Source: an uncultured Clostridia bacterium (GTDB taxonomy: Bacteria; Bacillota; Clostridia; Oscillospirales; Acutalibacteraceae). Taken from it: 64,000 bases of DNA. This document shows positions 29,728 through 38,739 of the stretch, in pieces. The DNA lies in NCBI GenBank assembly GCA_946555465.1, contig CAMNST010000002.1:124001-188000 (forward strand), written 5' to 3'. The translations under genes and the position numbers were made by a program. Position 1 is the stretch's first letter. Each line of letters starts with the position of its first letter. The notes under the pieces were generated by a model. It was not told the DNA's origin, searched no databases, and was given only the letters and a program-made list of their open reading frames with translations.

Positions 29728-29931
29728 ATGGAAAACTATGTTGATCTTTTTAAACCGAGTTTTTTGAAAAAAGATGCAAGGCCTCCCCTGCCTGCTGATG
29801 CATCCGTTACAATGGCTTACGTTCCTCTTCAGATAGAACTTATAACATATGACGATGAAAAAGGCTTAGAATGCGGAACAATTTTTCCGGCACTGAATAA
29901 ACCGTTTCTGGGAAGGATGGTCAAAAAGTAA
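29728..29931 (+). CDS. cotJA: Spore coat protein CotJA-like
   Basis: Small spore-coat-associated protein of 67 residues. The AYVPLQ segment near residue 29, ECGTIFPALNKPF near residue 50 and the short length match the CotJA family, which assembles with CotJB and CotJC in the inner coat. AAAGGAG precedes the ATG. It overlaps cotJB by one base (TAATG), implying coupled translation. No clear sporulation-sigma promoter could be picked. Confidence 0.85.
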   Translation: MENYVDLFKPSFLKKDARPPLPADASVTMAYVPLQIELITYDDEKGLECGTIFPALNKPFLGRMVKK

Positions 29932-30161
29932 TGAACAAATCAAAACTTCTAAAACGGGTAAGCGCTCTCGGTTTTGCGATGTATGAACTGAGACTTTTTC
30001 TTGATACGCATCCAAATGACCCCGATGCAACAGAACTTTTCAATTCATATCAGAAAAAATATGAAGCGGTTAAAGAAGAATACGAAAAACAGTTCGGTCC
30101 TCTCACCCTCAACGGATATAATTCAGATGAATGGCTCAAAGACCCATGGCCTTGGGATTAA
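29931..30161 (+). CDS. cotJB: Spore coat protein CotJB-like
   Basis: Spore coat component of 76 residues. The family signs are ALGFAMYELRLFLDTHPNDPDA near the N-terminus, a Lys/Glu-rich helix, FGPLT and the Trp/Pro-rich ending DPWPWD. It is translated from the ATG overlapping the cotJA stop. The usual third gene, cotJC (manganese catalase-like), is absent: a strong terminator begins immediately after the stop codon. Confidence 0.88.
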   Translation: MNKSKLLKRVSALGFAMYELRLFLDTHPNDPDATELFNSYQKKYEAVKEEYEKQFGPLTLNGYNSDEWLKDPWPWD

Positions 30162-30199
30162 AAAAATACTGTCTCAGATTAATCTGAGACAGTATTTTT
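30162..30199. terminator. Bidirectional terminator after cotJAB
   Basis: Near-perfect inverted repeat with arms AAAAATACTGTCTCAG and CTGAGACAGTATTTTT around GATTAATC, starting one base after the cotJB stop. The T-run on both strands also serves the converging carboxypeptidase gene. Confidence 0.92.
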
Positions 30200-30227
30200 G
30201 TATACCTATTATATATAAATATTAATA

Positions 30228-31604
30228 TTATCTTCTTGGCGGCGGAAGATAATCATCCGGTCGGTTTTCAGCCTGCTCGGCACGGGCAATTTTCTGCAAA
30301 CGGCGTTTTTTCTTTTTCTGATAATTATTATAAACAAGAAAAGCATAAACAATAATCAGAAGAACAATTATAACTGCTATTATTTTTACTGCCGTTGAAC
30401 TGAAGAAGGCTTTAAGTGCATTAATCACTTTAAGAAAAGTTGAAAGTTCAATATTATCTGCTGCAACCAAATCAACCGTAGCAACAATTTCATCACCGTA
30501 AATTACATTTGCCTTGCAAACATCCTGTCCTTTTGAAACAGGTGCTTCAATGCTTTCAGGCTTATCAACAAGTTCAAAAATAATTGCCGATTTATCAAGA
30601 CCTGCCGGAACAATAACATTCATATCCTCTTTTGCAACAAGTCTTACACTGTCAGCATCCTTGCCGTTTTCTACAGCGGTTTCGCCCACAACCTCCTGTG
30701 CACGCACAATCGTTGTGTATTTTAAACTGTCAAAGGCCCATTCAAAAAGGGATTTAGCATCAACAAAAGAACATTTGGTTTCGTATGACTCCCCGTTAAT
30801 TTTCTGCTGCGGTGATTTCATAACAATGGCAAGATAATTATACCCGTCTTTTGATGCCTTTGTTATAAGACAGTATTCTGCTTCTTCGGTTGAACCGGTT
30901 TTAATTCCCTGCGCATACTCGTAATAATAAGTCAGATAACCGGGATTGAGCATAAGATTTGTATGCCTGAGAATAATATCGTTATACTCTACCTGTGTTG
31001 CTGTTGAATATTTTACAAAATTTGAATTTTTCAGTGCTGCAAGCGTAATAACAGACATATCGCGTGCTGTTGTGTAATGATTGCCGTCGTGCAGACCATC
31101 GGCATTTGTAAAATGAGTATTTTTACAGCCGAGTGAAGCAACCCATTTATTCATTTCGTCAACAAAAGCCGATTCACTGCCGCTTACATATTCGGCAAGA
31201 ACCTGACAGGCATCGCATGCGGAATGAACCATTGTAAGATAAAGAAGTTCATCAACCGTGAGCGTTTCGCCGACGCTTATACCGGCAACCTGGGCACCTG
31301 TTCCCAAAGTATTATCATATGCCTGCTGACTCATCGTGGTTTCGGCATTCAAATCTTTAACTTTATTAAGAACAACCATTGCAGTAACAATTTTTGTCAG
31401 CGATGCCGGATAAAGTTTTTCATCTGCATTTTTTTCGGCAACTGCAGGGTAAGAACTGTCATCAAGATTTATAAGCATATATGCTTCTGCATAAATCGTT
31501 CTGTCGGGTTCATATTTTGCCGCCTGTGCCGAAAAGGCAGGAAAAGACAAAGTGAAGGTTATCATTATGAGTGAAGTTATAATAAATGAAAGTGTTCTTT
31601 TCAT
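30228..31604 (-). CDS. D-alanyl-D-alanine carboxypeptidase (penicillin-binding protein, S11 family)
   Basis: Extracytoplasmic, membrane-anchored PBP5/DacF-type enzyme that trims the terminal D-Ala of peptidoglycan stem peptides; 458 residues. A signal peptide (ending SAQA, residue 28) precedes the catalytic SLTK (Ser68-Lys71). The usual SxN motif reads SAC (128-130), and KTG is in GIKTGS near residue 240. One membrane helix near 410-430 is followed by a basic cytoplasmic tail (YQKKKKRR). The anchor type differs from the amphipathic helix of classical PBP5. It stands alone. Confidence 0.9.
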   Translation of the reverse strand: MKRTLSFIITSLIMITFTLSFPAFSAQAAKYEPDRTIYAEAYMLINLDDSSYPAVAEKNADEKLYPASLTKIVTAMVVLNKVKDLNAETTMSQQAYDNTLGTGAQVAGISVGETLTVDELLYLTMVHSACDACQVLAEYVSGSESAFVDEMNKWVASLGCKNTHFTNADGLHDGNHYTTARDMSVITLAALKNSNFVKYSTATQVEYNDIILRHTNLMLNPGYLTYYYEYAQGIKTGSTEEAEYCLITKASKDGYNYLAIVMKSPQQKINGESYETKCSFVDAKSLFEWAFDSLKYTTIVRAQEVVGETAVENGKDADSVRLVAKEDMNVIVPAGLDKSAIIFELVDKPESIEAPVSKGQDVCKANVIYGDEIVATVDLVAADNIELSTFLKVINALKAFFSSTAVKIIAVIIVLLIIVYAFLVYNNYQKKKKRRLQKIARAEQAENRPDDYLPPPRR

Positions 31605-31701
31605 AGACTTGACACCTTTGCTTTAAAAATATATTATATTAGTAGTTTAACATTTTTCAAACTCATTTTAAAGACATATTTTAAAAATTTTGGAGACTTT
31701 T

Positions 31702-32379
31702 ATGATTTATATAACAGGAGACACACACGGTGACATATCGTGTTTAAAAAACCCAAAACTCTCAAAACTGGGAGAAAAAGACATTCTTATTATTTGCGGT
31801 GACTTCGGATTTATTTGGAATCCAAAAGACCCGAAAGAACAAAAAAACCTTGAATGGCTGAAAAAAAGAAAATACACCATCTGTTTTGTAGACGGCGCCC
31901 ACGAAAATTTTGAAATACTCAATTCCTATACACCGTACAGATGGAAAGGCGGCAATGCGCATAAAATTGCCGATAACATCTTTCATCTTATGCGCGGTGA
32001 AGTTTTCACTTTCGAGGGCAAAACATTTTTTGTTATGGGCGGCGGTGAAAGCGACGATGCTTATATGAGAGAAAACGGTGTAAGTTGGTGGGAAGATGAA
32101 CTGCCGAACGAAGAAGAACTGAAAAACGGAGTTGCAAATCTTAACGATACAGAGAGAAATATTAATTATATTCTCACATATGAGGCACCGACTATTGCCA
32201 AAGATATTTTAAAACAGCGAACAAATCAGGATATCATCATAACACCGCTCAACACCTATCTTCAGCAACTTATGCACAATGTTGATTATATGCACTGGTA
32301 TTTCGGCTCTCTTCATATTGATTTAAATATCAGCAAAAAAATGACTGCCGTTTTCAATGAATTTATTCAGGTGTCCTAA
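31702..32379 (+). CDS. Calcineurin-like metallophosphoesterase
   Basis: Cytoplasmic phosphoesterase of 225 residues with a two-metal site: ITGDTHGD at the N-terminus, IICGDFGFIW near residue 32 and the DGAHENFE segment near 65 in place of the usual GNHE. A late YFGSLH supplies a histidine. The substrate is unknown; similar phage and bacterial proteins are poorly characterised. The ATG at 31702 is preferred to a TTG at 31690 because TGGAG lies just before it. Confidence 0.82.
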   Translation: MIYITGDTHGDISCLKNPKLSKLGEKDILIICGDFGFIWNPKDPKEQKNLEWLKKRKYTICFVDGAHENFEILNSYTPYRWKGGNAHKIADNIFHLMRGEVFTFEGKTFFVMGGGESDDAYMRENGVSWWEDELPNEEELKNGVANLNDTERNINYILTYEAPTIAKDILKQRTNQDIIITPLNTYLQQLMHNVDYMHWYFGSLHIDLNISKKMTAVFNEFIQVS

Positions 32380-32391
32380 ATAAAACATAAC

Positions 32392-32428
32392 AAAAACCTT
32401 GTGAACTTTTAGGTTCACAAGGTTTTTT
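32392..32428. terminator. Bidirectional terminator between converging genes
   Basis: Stem AAAACCTTGTGAAC / GTTCACAAGGTTTT with a TTTTAG loop, A-run left and T-run right. Confidence 0.92.
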
Positions 32429-32439
32429 GCTGTGTATGA

Positions 32440-35400
32440 TTATTTTCCTGTTACAACAGTTTTAACATCGCTCCAGCCTGAGAAAAGAGTTGTTGTCTTT
32501 CCGTCAACAGTTACATACTTATATGTTCTTATACGAACATAATATGTTTTGCTTGCCCCCATCTTCGTTCTGGATGCAGCACTTGCAGAAGGATTTGCTA
32601 TTGTAAGTGTACCTGAATTCGAGAAATTGCTGTACTGGCTGTACTGAACCTGATATCCTGTAATCTCTTCTTTCTGCACATTCCATGCAATATTGAATCC
32701 CTGACTTGTAGAAACAAGTGGTTTTAAAGCAACCTGCTTAGGTATGATATAGAAATAAATGGTATGACTTCCGGTATAGTTGCCGATATAATTCACCTTT
32801 ATTGAATATCTGCCGACTTTCGTTCTGCCCTGTTCATAAGTAAGGGTATAGTCTGTTCTGTAAACCAGTTTTCTGCCTGTGTTATCTGTAACAGTCATTC
32901 CCGGTCCAATTTCTTTTCCTGTATAATAGTATGACCAGGCTGATGGTTTTGCTGTACACTGAGATGATGATTTTGGTGTAATATTAAAATACAAAATTTC
33001 ACTCGGAGTACCTGCATATTTACCGATATAATTTACAGTTATTCCATAAGTGCCAACATTTGTTCTGCCTGCTGCATAAGTAAGTGTGTAATCGGTTTTA
33101 TAAACCAGTTTTGCACCGGTTTTATTATCCGTTACGGTTACACCGGGGCCGATATCTTTTCCGGTATACACATATGAAACTGCAGAAAGTTTTGCTGTCA
33201 AGTCATTAACAACAGGTTCTTTAATTGTAAAATAGAGTTTTGTGCTTCCGGTATAGTTACCCTGATAATTCACTGTTACACAGTATTTGCCGGGCTCAGT
33301 TCTGCCCTGATCATAAACCAAAGTATAATCGGTCTTATAAACCAGTTTTCTGCCTGTGTCATCTGTAACTGTTATACCGGGTCCTATAGGCTTTCCGGTG
33401 TATTCATATTGTGTTGCAGAGAGTTTTGCCGTACATTTACCTGCAGACTTAGGTGTTATATCGAAATAAAGAGTCTCACTTGGTGTGCCTGCATATTTGC
33501 CGATATAGTTTACGGTTACACCGTATCTGCCAACATTTGTTCTGCCTGTTGCATAAGTAAGCGTATAATCAGTCTTGTATACAAGTTTTGAACCGTTACT
33601 GTCTGTTACTGTTACACCCGGTCCGATGTCTTTACCTGTATACTCATAAGAAGTTGCAGATAATTTTGCAACGGGTCTGTTAACTTCGTTAATTGTAAAA
33701 TATAAAGTTGTGCTTCCACTGTAATTTCCGATATAATTAACAACTACTGAATATCTGCCCGGATTTACTCTGCCTGACGCATATGTAAGCGTATAGTCAG
33801 TTTTATATACAAGTTTTCTGCCTGTGTCATCTGTTACACTTACACCGGGTCCTATAGGCTTTCCGGTATATTCATATTGTGTTGCAGACAGTTTTGCTGA
33901 GCATTTGCTCGACGGTTTAGGAGTTATATTAAATTTCAAAGTTTTTGTTCCCGAATAATTACCCTTAAAACTTACCGTCTGCGTATATGTTCCGACATTT
34001 ATTCTGCCGTCATCATGCGTTATGGTGTAATCAACACCCTTTTCAAGAACAGTTCCATTTGCATCAGTAACTGTAAGCCCGGGGGTTATAACGCTGTCTG
34101 AATATTCAAATGAATCTGCAGAAAGTTTTGCGCTGCACTTGCTTGCAGGCATAGCAGTAATGTTAAAGTAAAGCGTTCTGCTTCCGCTGTATTTACCCTT
34201 GAAATTAACGGTTACAGAATATCTTCCAACGTTAACTCTTCCCGTCTGATATGAAACAGTATAATCCGTATTCTTTACAAGAGTTTGTCCGTTCGCATCG
34301 GTAACTGTAACATTAGGGGTTTTCGCCTTGCCGTTATACTCATAAGAGGTTGAAGAAAGTTTTACTGTGCAGTTATCAGAAGATACATTAACTATTGAAT
34401 AGTATAAAATATCTGTACCGGTATACTTTCCTGTATAATTTATAATCACATAATATGTTCCCGGATTTATACAGTCATCTTCATAAGTCAAAGTGTAATC
34501 TGTGTTATTTTTCAACAAATTTCCCTGAGCATCTTTAATAATAACTTCAGGATTAATTGCTTTGCCTGTATATTCAAATGTTGTAGATGATAACTTCGCC
34601 GTACATGTATCTGAAGATATAGGATTTATGTAAAACCGAAGTGTCTGACTTCCGGTATAATTGCCTATATAATTAACAACTACAGTATAAGTGCCCGGTT
34701 CCGTTCTTCCCGATGCATATGTAAGAGTATAATCTTTATTTACTTCCAGAGTCTGATTTGTACTGTTTTTAACTGTTACTTCAGGAGTAATCATCTTTCC
34801 GGTATATTCATATTTATTATTCTGATTAAAATAGGCATTACACTTAGTTGAAGAAATTGGATTTATATCAAAATAAAGTGTTTTGCTGCCGGAATACTTA
34901 CCGATAAAATCTATAACCACACTGTACTTTCCGGCGTTTATTCTGCCTTCCTGATAAGTTACAGTATAATCCTGATTTTTGCTAAGTGTTGTTCCCTGAC
35001 TATCTTTAACTGTAACTCCCGGGGTTATTTCACTGCCTCTATAATCAAATGAAGTTGCACTCAGGGTCATCGTTTTTGGTGAATAAACAACTGTATCACT
35101 CTGAACATCCTTGCACAAAGAACAAACTTTTTTAACGTTACCGTTAGATGTTAATGTTGCCGGCACCGTAACAGTTTCATATTTATGAACATGTTTTATT
35201 GTAACTTCTTTTGAAACAGTCTTTGTTTTATCTGCTTTAAGGGTTGCCTTAAATGTTGCAGTTCCGGTTGACTTTGCAAAAATCTTACCCTCTGCATCAA
35301 CTGTAAAAATAGAAGTATTACTGCTGGAAAAAGTAAGCATTGAAGGATCTATAGGAGAACCCGTCTTTCCTTCTGTTCCTTTATTTTTGCTTACTATTTT

Positions 35401-36012
35401 AACCTGATAACCATTCGGATACTGTGTATCATTAATAGAACTTAAACTGTTATAATAAAGTTCGATAAGACTTAAATCTGTTTTAACAGACAGCGATTTA
35501 ACAGCAGTTCCTGTTTTTGTTTTTCCGTCAGCGGCGGTTCGGCCGAAACACTGGGTCCAGTACAGACTGCCAACCTTAACACATCCGATACCGATAGAAG
35601 TAAATGACGAATTCAATATATTTGCCTTATGTCCCGGTGAATTCATCCAACCATCCACAACCGCCTGCGGTGTAGAATAATTAAATGCAATGTTTTCACC
35701 ACTCATTTTACTGTTTGCAGTAAAACAATCACTCAGATCCGGCCTTGTATGAGAGAAATAAACTGAACATTCAGCACTTCTCAGCATTGCTGAATCAAGC
35801 AAACTGCTATCCATTTTAAGAGCCGAAAGACCTGCCTTTGCTCTTTCCTGATTTATCAGTTTCAGAACCTCATTTGCATAATCGTAATTGTATGTTGCAT
35901 TTTCTACATTAATATTAATTGTAGAAGTTGCTGCAAATGCCGAGATGTCTAATCCGGCTGTAATACTTAAAAGCATTACAACAGATAAAAATAAACTTAA
36001 AACTTTTTTCAT
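32440..36012 (-). CDS. Secreted CAP-domain protein with ten Ig-like repeats and a terminal FN3 domain
   Basis: Very large exported protein of 1190 residues. A signal peptide (about 1-28, ending AFAA) is followed by a CAP/SCP domain at about 40-165 (INQERAKAGL, YFSHTRP, SGENIA, WMNSPGHKANIL). A bacterial Ig-like domain comes next (about 170-275), then a HKYETVTVPATLTSNG segment with a CSLC pair. Ten tandem repeats of about 80 residues follow (YEYTGK-IGPGVTVTD, L-DYTLTY, GNYTGSxTLYF), and one FN3 domain ends the chain. No sortase signal was seen. CAP proteins in Clostridia are surface or matrix factors; adhesion is inference. Confidence 0.85.
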   Translation of the reverse strand: MKKVLSLFLSVVMLLSITAGLDISAFAATSTININVENATYNYDYANEVLKLINQERAKAGLSALKMDSSLLDSAMLRSAECSVYFSHTRPDLSDCFTANSKMSGENIAFNYSTPQAVVDGWMNSPGHKANILNSSFTSIGIGCVKVGSLYWTQCFGRTAADGKTKTGTAVKSLSVKTDLSLIELYYNSLSSINDTQYPNGYQVKIVSKNKGTEGKTGSPIDPSMLTFSSSNTSIFTVDAEGKIFAKSTGTATFKATLKADKTKTVSKEVTIKHVHKYETVTVPATLTSNGNVKKVCSLCKDVQSDTVVYSPKTMTLSATSFDYRGSEITPGVTVKDSQGTTLSKNQDYTVTYQEGRINAGKYSVVIDFIGKYSGSKTLYFDINPISSTKCNAYFNQNNKYEYTGKMITPEVTVKNSTNQTLEVNKDYTLTYASGRTEPGTYTVVVNYIGNYTGSQTLRFYINPISSDTCTAKLSSTTFEYTGKAINPEVIIKDAQGNLLKNNTDYTLTYEDDCINPGTYYVIINYTGKYTGTDILYYSIVNVSSDNCTVKLSSTSYEYNGKAKTPNVTVTDANGQTLVKNTDYTVSYQTGRVNVGRYSVTVNFKGKYSGSRTLYFNITAMPASKCSAKLSADSFEYSDSVITPGLTVTDANGTVLEKGVDYTITHDDGRINVGTYTQTVSFKGNYSGTKTLKFNITPKPSSKCSAKLSATQYEYTGKPIGPGVSVTDDTGRKLVYKTDYTLTYASGRVNPGRYSVVVNYIGNYSGSTTLYFTINEVNRPVAKLSATSYEYTGKDIGPGVTVTDSNGSKLVYKTDYTLTYATGRTNVGRYGVTVNYIGKYAGTPSETLYFDITPKSAGKCTAKLSATQYEYTGKPIGPGITVTDDTGRKLVYKTDYTLVYDQGRTEPGKYCVTVNYQGNYTGSTKLYFTIKEPVVNDLTAKLSAVSYVYTGKDIGPGVTVTDNKTGAKLVYKTDYTLTYAAGRTNVGTYGITVNYIGKYAGTPSEILYFNITPKSSSQCTAKPSAWSYYYTGKEIGPGMTVTDNTGRKLVYRTDYTLTYEQGRTKVGRYSIKVNYIGNYTGSHTIYFYIIPKQVALKPLVSTSQGFNIAWNVQKEEITGYQVQYSQYSNFSNSGTLTIANPSASAASRTKMGASKTYYVRIRTYKYVTVDGKTTTLFSGWSDVKTVVTGK
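32735..35075 (-). repeat. Ten tandem Ig-like repeats of about 80 codons
   Basis: Each unit contains the strands LSATSYEYTGK, a PGVTVTD, a KTDYTLTY and a GRYSVTVNYIGNYTGS motif. The last five units are the most alike and carry KDIGPGV or KPIGPGV in alternation, suggesting recent duplication of a two-unit block. Confidence 0.85.
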
Positions 36013-36143
36013 TGTCTTTTCCCCTTTTGTCTATCTTTTTCGACATATAACGACATATATTTTAACTCTTTTGAATTTATTATTCAATAGTTTCAAAAAA
36101 ATAATGCACCGAATTTTGCATATGGTTTTTATCAAATATATGC

Positions 36144-36188
36144 AAAAAAAGAAAACCGACTTCGTCTGTAAAATACGAAATCGGTTTT
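36144..36188 (-). terminator. Terminator after the CapA-like gene
   Basis: Read on the minus strand: stem AAAACCGATTTCGT / ACGAAGTCGGTTTT with one mismatch, 9-base loop, followed by CTTTTTTT. Confidence 0.9.
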
Positions 36189-36221
36189 AAGTTTAATTTA
36201 ACTCTTGTTCGGCTAACGCAA

Positions 36222-37421
36222 CTAATCTAAAAACTCTTCATCTATAACATCTCTTACCAGTTGATTATAATATTCAACTGTTCCGCCCTCCTGGGAATGG
36301 CTGGCGGCAAGATCATTTGTGTAATCACTGAGTTTATATACATTGAAAACAAATTTATCATTTTCCCCTCTTTTGTAATGACATATAAGAGGAACAAATT
36401 TTGCAGTTGAGATTTCTATATTTTCTCCCTTCTTTTCAACCGTTATCTGCGCCATACCGCCGCACAACTGATCAAGTTGAATCTGGTGTGAAATGAAGTT
36501 ACCAAGAGAATAATAAACAAGCATTTTTTTACCGCTCTGTTCATTGGTTACCCACTCAACATTCTGAATAACATGAGGATGCGTTCCGATAACGATATCA
36601 ACGCCCAAATCAGAAAACAGTTTTGTATATTCCTGCTGATACTGTGAAACCTCATGGCTGTTTTCTGTTCCCCAGTGGGCAAACACAATTACAACATCCG
36701 AATGTTCCCTTGCCTCTTTAATATCAGCGGTAACTGTTTCTTTTTCAAAAAGATTTACACACCAAGGCTTGTCTGCCGGAGGGTCTATGCCGTTTGTTCC
36801 GTATGTATAATTCAGAAGAGAAAAAGTAATTGAATTTTTTTCATAATAAGTTATATTTTTATCGGCACTTGAATTGACACCTATCTGAACAACATTTTTA
36901 TTTTTAGAAAAATATTCTATTTCTTTTTCTATGCCGTCCCACCCCATATCAAGAGTGTGATTGGTTGCACAGGTAAAAATATCAAATCCTGCATCTATTG
37001 CAGCATCGCCTATCTCCCACGGTGAATTAAAAAGCGGATATCCTGTATATTCAAATGATTCACCGCCGAGAATAGTTTCCTGATTTATAACGGCAATATC
37101 CGCCTTTTCTATTTCAGGCTTGATATTTGCATAAAGAGGTTTATAGTCAAGACCTGAATCTTCTGTTTCGCCCGCTGCTATAAGTGTATTATGAATAAGA
37201 TTATCACCAACAGCAACAATAGAAACCTTGGAATTTTCTGCAGGTTTCTTAACAGTGCTGTCTTCATTCGCAACAGAAACCGAAGTCTGCGCAGTAGGTT
37301 TTTCCTTATCTGAATTTTTAGTTATACTGCCGCTTATCGCAAACGCAATAACCACAACAATAGCCATTGCAACAGGAATAAGTACATAAAGATTTATCTT
37401 TGTTTTTCTACTTCTTTCCAC
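36222..37421 (-). CDS. CapA-family (PgsA-like) membrane-anchored metallophosphoesterase
   Basis: About 399 residues: a short cytoplasmic start, one membrane anchor (LIPVAMAIVVVIAFAIS) and an outer metallophosphoesterase domain of the CapA/PgsA family. Motifs are VAVGDNLIHN, INQETILGG, FDIFTCATNHTLDMG, FAHWGTEN and GTHPHVIQ. The frame also opens at an ATG (37463), but that has no ribosome binding site, whereas the GTG at 37421 has GGAG eight bases upstream. PgsA supports poly-gamma-glutamate export in Bacillus, but no pgsBC genes are nearby, so the true role is open. Confidence 0.85.
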   Translation of the reverse strand: MERSRKTKINLYVLIPVAMAIVVVIAFAISGSITKNSDKEKPTAQTSVSVANEDSTVKKPAENSKVSIVAVGDNLIHNTLIAAGETEDSGLDYKPLYANIKPEIEKADIAVINQETILGGESFEYTGYPLFNSPWEIGDAAIDAGFDIFTCATNHTLDMGWDGIEKEIEYFSKNKNVVQIGVNSSADKNITYYEKNSITFSLLNYTYGTNGIDPPADKPWCVNLFEKETVTADIKEAREHSDVVIVFAHWGTENSHEVSQYQQEYTKLFSDLGVDIVIGTHPHVIQNVEWVTNEQSGKKMLVYYSLGNFISHQIQLDQLCGGMAQITVEKKGENIEISTAKFVPLICHYKRGENDKFVFNVYKLSDYTNDLAASHSQEGGTVEYYNQLVRDVIDEEFLD

Positions 37422-37560
37422 ACAAAACACTCCGACCTTTATTTTTGTAACAGGCTTTTCCATAATTTTATATTAAAATTCAAATACATTTTAGCATAAA
37501 AAGCAATCCAATACAATAAAAATATATCCGGGTAAATATTATTTTAATAAAACGTCTGTA

Positions 37561-37590
37561 TTGACAAAATATGTATACATGATGTATTAT
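37561..37590 (+). promoter_or_regulatory. Sigma-A promoter of the Ca/Na antiporter gene
   Basis: TTGACA (37561-37566), 18-bp spacer, TATTAT (37585-37590), then AAGGTGG before the ATG. Confidence 0.7.
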
Positions 37591-37622
37591 CATAAAGATA
37601 ATTAAATAAAGGTGGTAAAAAT

Positions 37623-38678
37623 ATGCAAACAGTATTAATGTACGTTTTGTTTGTGGTAGGTCTTATACTTATCATCAAGGGCGGCGACTGGTTTGTTGAC
37701 TCTGCAAGTTGGATTGCCGAAGTTCTCGGTGTACCAAAATTTGTAATCGGTGCAACAATCGTTTCAATCGCCACAACACTTCCCGAAATGATAGTAAGCG
37801 TTCAGGCAACCGCAAAAGGCAATGTTGACATGGCGGCAGGAAACGCCATAGGTTCCGTAACGGCCAACACAGCAATGATTATGGGTTTATTTATTGTATG
37901 TATGCCGTTCGCAATCAAACGAAAAGAATTCACACCTAAAGCACTTCTTATGTTCATTGCATCTGCAGCCCTTGTTCTCGGATGTATATTCACCGCAAAA
38001 GAAGTTAAAACATTTGAGGGTGAAACAAACGAATATTATTCGCTTTCCATGATAGGACTTGTTATTCTTATTGCAATATTCATTGCTTTCTTTATAGAAA
38101 ACTTTGTTTCAATGAAAAAAAGTTCTGTTCAGATTGAACCAAGCCCTGAAAACATCGGTATTCAGGAAGAAGACGAAATTGTTCTTTCAAGAGACACTGT
38201 AACAAAAAAAGACTGGGCTAAAAATCTTGTATTCTTTGCGCTCGGTGCGGTAGGCATAGTTATCGGTGCTGATTTGCTTGTTGACAAAGGCACTCTTATT
38301 GCACAGAGCCTCGGCGTTTCACAAAGAATTATCAGCGTTATCGCAATCGCAATAGGAACATCACTTCCTGAACTTGTAACAACAATTACCGCTCTCAGAA
38401 AAAAAGTCGGTGCTCTTTCAGTCGGCAACATACTGGGTGCAAACATTATCGACCTTACACTTATTCTTCCAATCTGCTCATTTGTTTCAATGGGCAAAGG
38501 CACAGGACCGCTTGCCGTATCGGCATCTTCTGTTACAATAGATATGATTGTTTGTCTTGCTGCAATCGCAGTTGCAATTTTCCCGACAATCATTACAAAA
38601 AAATTCCAGAGATGGCAGGGTGTTGTTACCCTTATAGGCTATCTTGCATATGCCGGCTACACAGCATTCGGCGGATAA
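37623..38678 (+). CDS. Calcium/sodium antiporter (CaCA superfamily, YrbG-like)
   Basis: Membrane cation exchanger of 351 residues with about ten membrane segments. The two alpha-repeats are clear: GATIVSIATTLPEMIVSVQA near residue 43 with GNAIGSVTANT, and AIAIGTSLPELVTTITALR near 237 with GNILGANIIDL. The acidic residues of the paired TLPE/SLPE motifs bind the cation. A hydrophilic loop lies between the halves (about 165-195). The ATG follows AAGGTGG. It is monocistronic, with its own promoter and terminator. Confidence 0.92.
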   Translation: MQTVLMYVLFVVGLILIIKGGDWFVDSASWIAEVLGVPKFVIGATIVSIATTLPEMIVSVQATAKGNVDMAAGNAIGSVTANTAMIMGLFIVCMPFAIKRKEFTPKALLMFIASAALVLGCIFTAKEVKTFEGETNEYYSLSMIGLVILIAIFIAFFIENFVSMKKSSVQIEPSPENIGIQEEDEIVLSRDTVTKKDWAKNLVFFALGAVGIVIGADLLVDKGTLIAQSLGVSQRIISVIAIAIGTSLPELVTTITALRKKVGALSVGNILGANIIDLTLILPICSFVSMGKGTGPLAVSASSVTIDMIVCLAAIAVAIFPTIITKKFQRWQGVVTLIGYLAYAGYTAFGG

Positions 38679-38698
38679 TATAAATCATAAAATAACTT

Positions 38699-38728
38699 AA
38701 CCCCTGACGCTATCGTCAGGGGTTTGTT
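38699..38728 (+). terminator. Terminator after the Ca/Na antiporter gene
   Basis: Stem AACCCCTGACG / CGTCAGGGGTT with a CTAT loop and a T-rich tail. Confidence 0.85.
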
Positions 38729-38739
38729 CATATATTCAG

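Noticed and set aside
29646-29728. Sporulation-sigma promoter for cotJA
   Set aside because: No pair of boxes matched sigma-E or sigma-K patterns with acceptable spacing.
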